This document shows, piece by piece, positions 50,465 through 51,609 of a stretch of DNA of 51,609 nt. The stretch is from the NCBI RefSeq assembly GCF_028290885.1, contig NZ_JAQGIZ010000286.1, positions 1 through 51,609 on the forward strand. Reading direction: 5' to 3'. Numbering within the stretch: position 1 is the stretch's first letter; each line of letters starts with the position of its first letter. Below the pieces are notes generated by a model. It had not been told where the DNA came from. It saw only the letters and a program-made list of their open reading frames with translations, and searched no databases. The translations under genes were made by a program, and so were the position numbers. The DNA is from Phenylobacterium sp. (GTDB lineage: Bacteria; Pseudomonadota; Alphaproteobacteria; Caulobacterales; Caulobacteraceae).

Positions 50465-51490
50465 TCAGAGGCCTTCCCGCTCCAGCCACTGGCGATAGCC
50501 GCCCTCGCTCGCCTGGAAGGGATCGGGGAAGGCGGCCTGTAGGTCGGCGCGCTCGCGGTAGAGCACCCGGTGCGCCTTCTCGATCGGCGCCCCGTCCGAA
50601 TAGGCCCCATACGCCCACCAGCGCTCCGGGATCGCCGCGTCTGTCGCCTCGGTGACCTGGCGCTTGTACCAGCTCCAGATCTCGTAGACCGGGAAGTTGG
50701 TCCCGCCGTACTTCTTGGTCATGGCGTCGCCCATCGGCCCCAGCTTGGTGAAGTGCCAGAAGCGCAGCGGCTGGCCGTTGACGGTGACCTGCCCGTCCTT
50801 CTGTACAGAAACCGTCCGGGTGCTGAGGTTCCAGCTGGCGACATTGTAACCGGGGTCGCGGACCACCTTCACCTTGTCGAACAGCGCCGGGACGTGGTCG
50901 CACCAGCGCTGGTCCACGAAGATGCCGTTGGGCATGTCGTCGTAGCACCAGTCGAGCAGCCGGTCGTTCCACCAGCTGGCGAAACGGGCGCCTTCGCCCC
51001 GCGTGCGGACCGCCACGAAGCCCAGGTTGAAGATGCCGGTGCGCGAGGCCGAAAGGTCGTTGTCGCGGATCGCCTCGGCCGTGTCGTTCGCATCGACCAG
51101 GTGCGGGGTGAGCAGGATATCGTGGTCTTCCAGCCACGCCTCCAGCGGGGCCAGGCTGCCGAACAGGGCTGTGTCGGGATCGAGGTAGATCACCGCCTCC
51201 GCACCCGAGTCGCAGGCCTGGAGCATGAAGGGGCCCTTCACCGCGGTGCAGACCTCGACCACGTCGTGCTTGAAGAGCCACCCCTGGAAGTCGGGGATCC
51301 CCAGGTCCTCCGCCCACACCACGCGGTCGAACGGCTCGGCGGCGGGATCGAAGGCGAAGCCCTGCGGCGGGCGGTCGGTGATCAGGGCCACCAATTCCCA
51401 GTCCGGGTGGAAGCGGCGCAGCGTCTGGAACAGCACGCGGGCGCGGTTCAGGTAGGAGAAGGTGAAGCTGGAATAGCAGAGCACCTTCAC
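50465..51490 (-). CDS. Nucleotide-sugar transferase-like protein (GT-A fold)
   Basis: The 341-residue protein has MKVLCYSSFTFSYLNRARVL and then the D-x-D region EAVIYLDPDTALFGSLAPLE, as in GT8-like and other GT-A transferases that use a metal-bound nucleotide sugar. Later stretches IFNLGFVAVRTRGEG, FVDQRWCDHVPALFD and LRFWHFTKLGP give the conserved acceptor and His-containing motifs. No membrane segment is visible. The start is GTG at 51490, overlapping the stop of the partial gene upstream (GTGA), so they are one operon. Confidence 0.82.
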   Translation of the reverse strand: MKVLCYSSFTFSYLNRARVLFQTLRRFHPDWELVALITDRPPQGFAFDPAAEPFDRVVWAEDLGIPDFQGWLFKHDVVEVCTAVKGPFMLQACDSGAEAVIYLDPDTALFGSLAPLEAWLEDHDILLTPHLVDANDTAEAIRDNDLSASRTGIFNLGFVAVRTRGEGARFASWWNDRLLDWCYDDMPNGIFVDQRWCDHVPALFDKVKVVRDPGYNVASWNLSTRTVSVQKDGQVTVNGQPLRFWHFTKLGPMGDAMTKKYGGTNFPVYEIWSWYKRQVTEATDAAIPERWWAYGAYSDGAPIEKAHRVLYRERADLQAAFPDPFQASEGGYRQWLEREGL

Positions 51491-51609
51491 GCCCGGCCCT
51501 CCAGGAGGTCGACCGTCAGCGCGCTGAACGCCAGGTCGTAGAGCTGCGGCTTGCGTTGCGCGCGCGCCAGGCCCGCCAGGCCGCCGCTTTCCAGCGCCGC
51601 GGCCAGCGC
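51487..51609 (-). CDS. C-terminal end of a gene entering the window
   Basis: Forty codons of open frame end at a TGA overlapping the next gene's GTG. The visible tail reads ARAQRKPQLYDLAFSALTVD and LLEGRA and is likely helical. The product cannot be named; by position it belongs to the surface-glycan operon. Confidence 0.5.
   Translation of the reverse strand, partial: ALAAALESGGLAGLARAQRKPQLYDLAFSALTVDLLEGRA

Overview
The window reads as chromosomal DNA of a very GC-rich alphaproteobacterium. Gene content and order point to Caulobacterales, probably a Phenylobacterium or Caulobacter relative: Tim44-like lipoprotein-type protein, PmbA-DUF4170-MsbA-DUF374-WaaA-LpxK lipid A block, phoR/phoU/phoB next to purD, and a type I secretion locus for an RTX protein beside glycan genes. 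This placement is inferred from content, not from a search.

Layout. 1-2 kb: envelope proteins (Tim44-like, secreted Ig-like). 2.0-5.1 kb: a tightly overlapping quorum-sensing operon (XRE regulator, LuxR, LuxI, a phytanoyl-CoA-dioxygenase-family oxygenase, an 89-residue protein). 5.2-7.8 kb: gamma-glutamyltransferase, a broken YdeI/OmpD-associated gene and a MmcQ/YjbR protein. 7.8-12.9 kb: an accessory island bracketed by a 30-bp repeat in inverted orientation. It holds a toxin-like gene with HNH-like C-terminus, its SMI1/KNR4 (SUKH) immunity partner, and a complete IS1595-family element (9834-12475) with inverted ends, an 8-bp target duplication and passenger genes: a protein with a HEPN-type RNPVMH motif, a 56-residue protein and a SieB-like superinfection-exclusion membrane protein. 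12.9-23.6 kb: an orphan antitoxin-like protein, UbiD, MAPEG, PmbA, DUF4170, a tyrosine phosphatase, and the lipid A/Kdo genes msbA-DUF374-CDF transporter-waaA-lpxK. 23.6-28.8 kb: a phosphotransferase, purD, phoB, phoU and phoR (without pstCAB). 28.9-29.6 kb: remains of an HWE-type histidine kinase and a SemiSWEET transporter.

29.6-42.7 kb: surface-glycan genes. They comprise a TPR/GT41 O-GlcNAc-transferase-like protein, a cluster for a CDP-activated deoxysugar that probably carries a C-methyl branch (rfbF, rfbG, NovU-like methyltransferase, 3,5-epimerase-like, FkbM methyltransferase, reductase/epimerase, left-handed beta-helix acyltransferase), a sulfotransferase, an M23 peptidase, an alpha/beta hydrolase and a GT4 glycosyltransferase. 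42.8-48.1 kb: a 658-residue RTX protein with its membrane-fusion protein and ABC exporter, resembling an S-layer or adhesin secretion locus. 48.3-51.6 kb: DUF6270 protein, a repeat protein of the polysaccharide-locus type, a nucleotide-sugar transferase-like protein and the end of one further gene.

The two most unusual items are the IS1595 element with defence-like cargo and the LuxI-linked oxygenase operon. No rRNA, tRNA or CRISPR array was seen.
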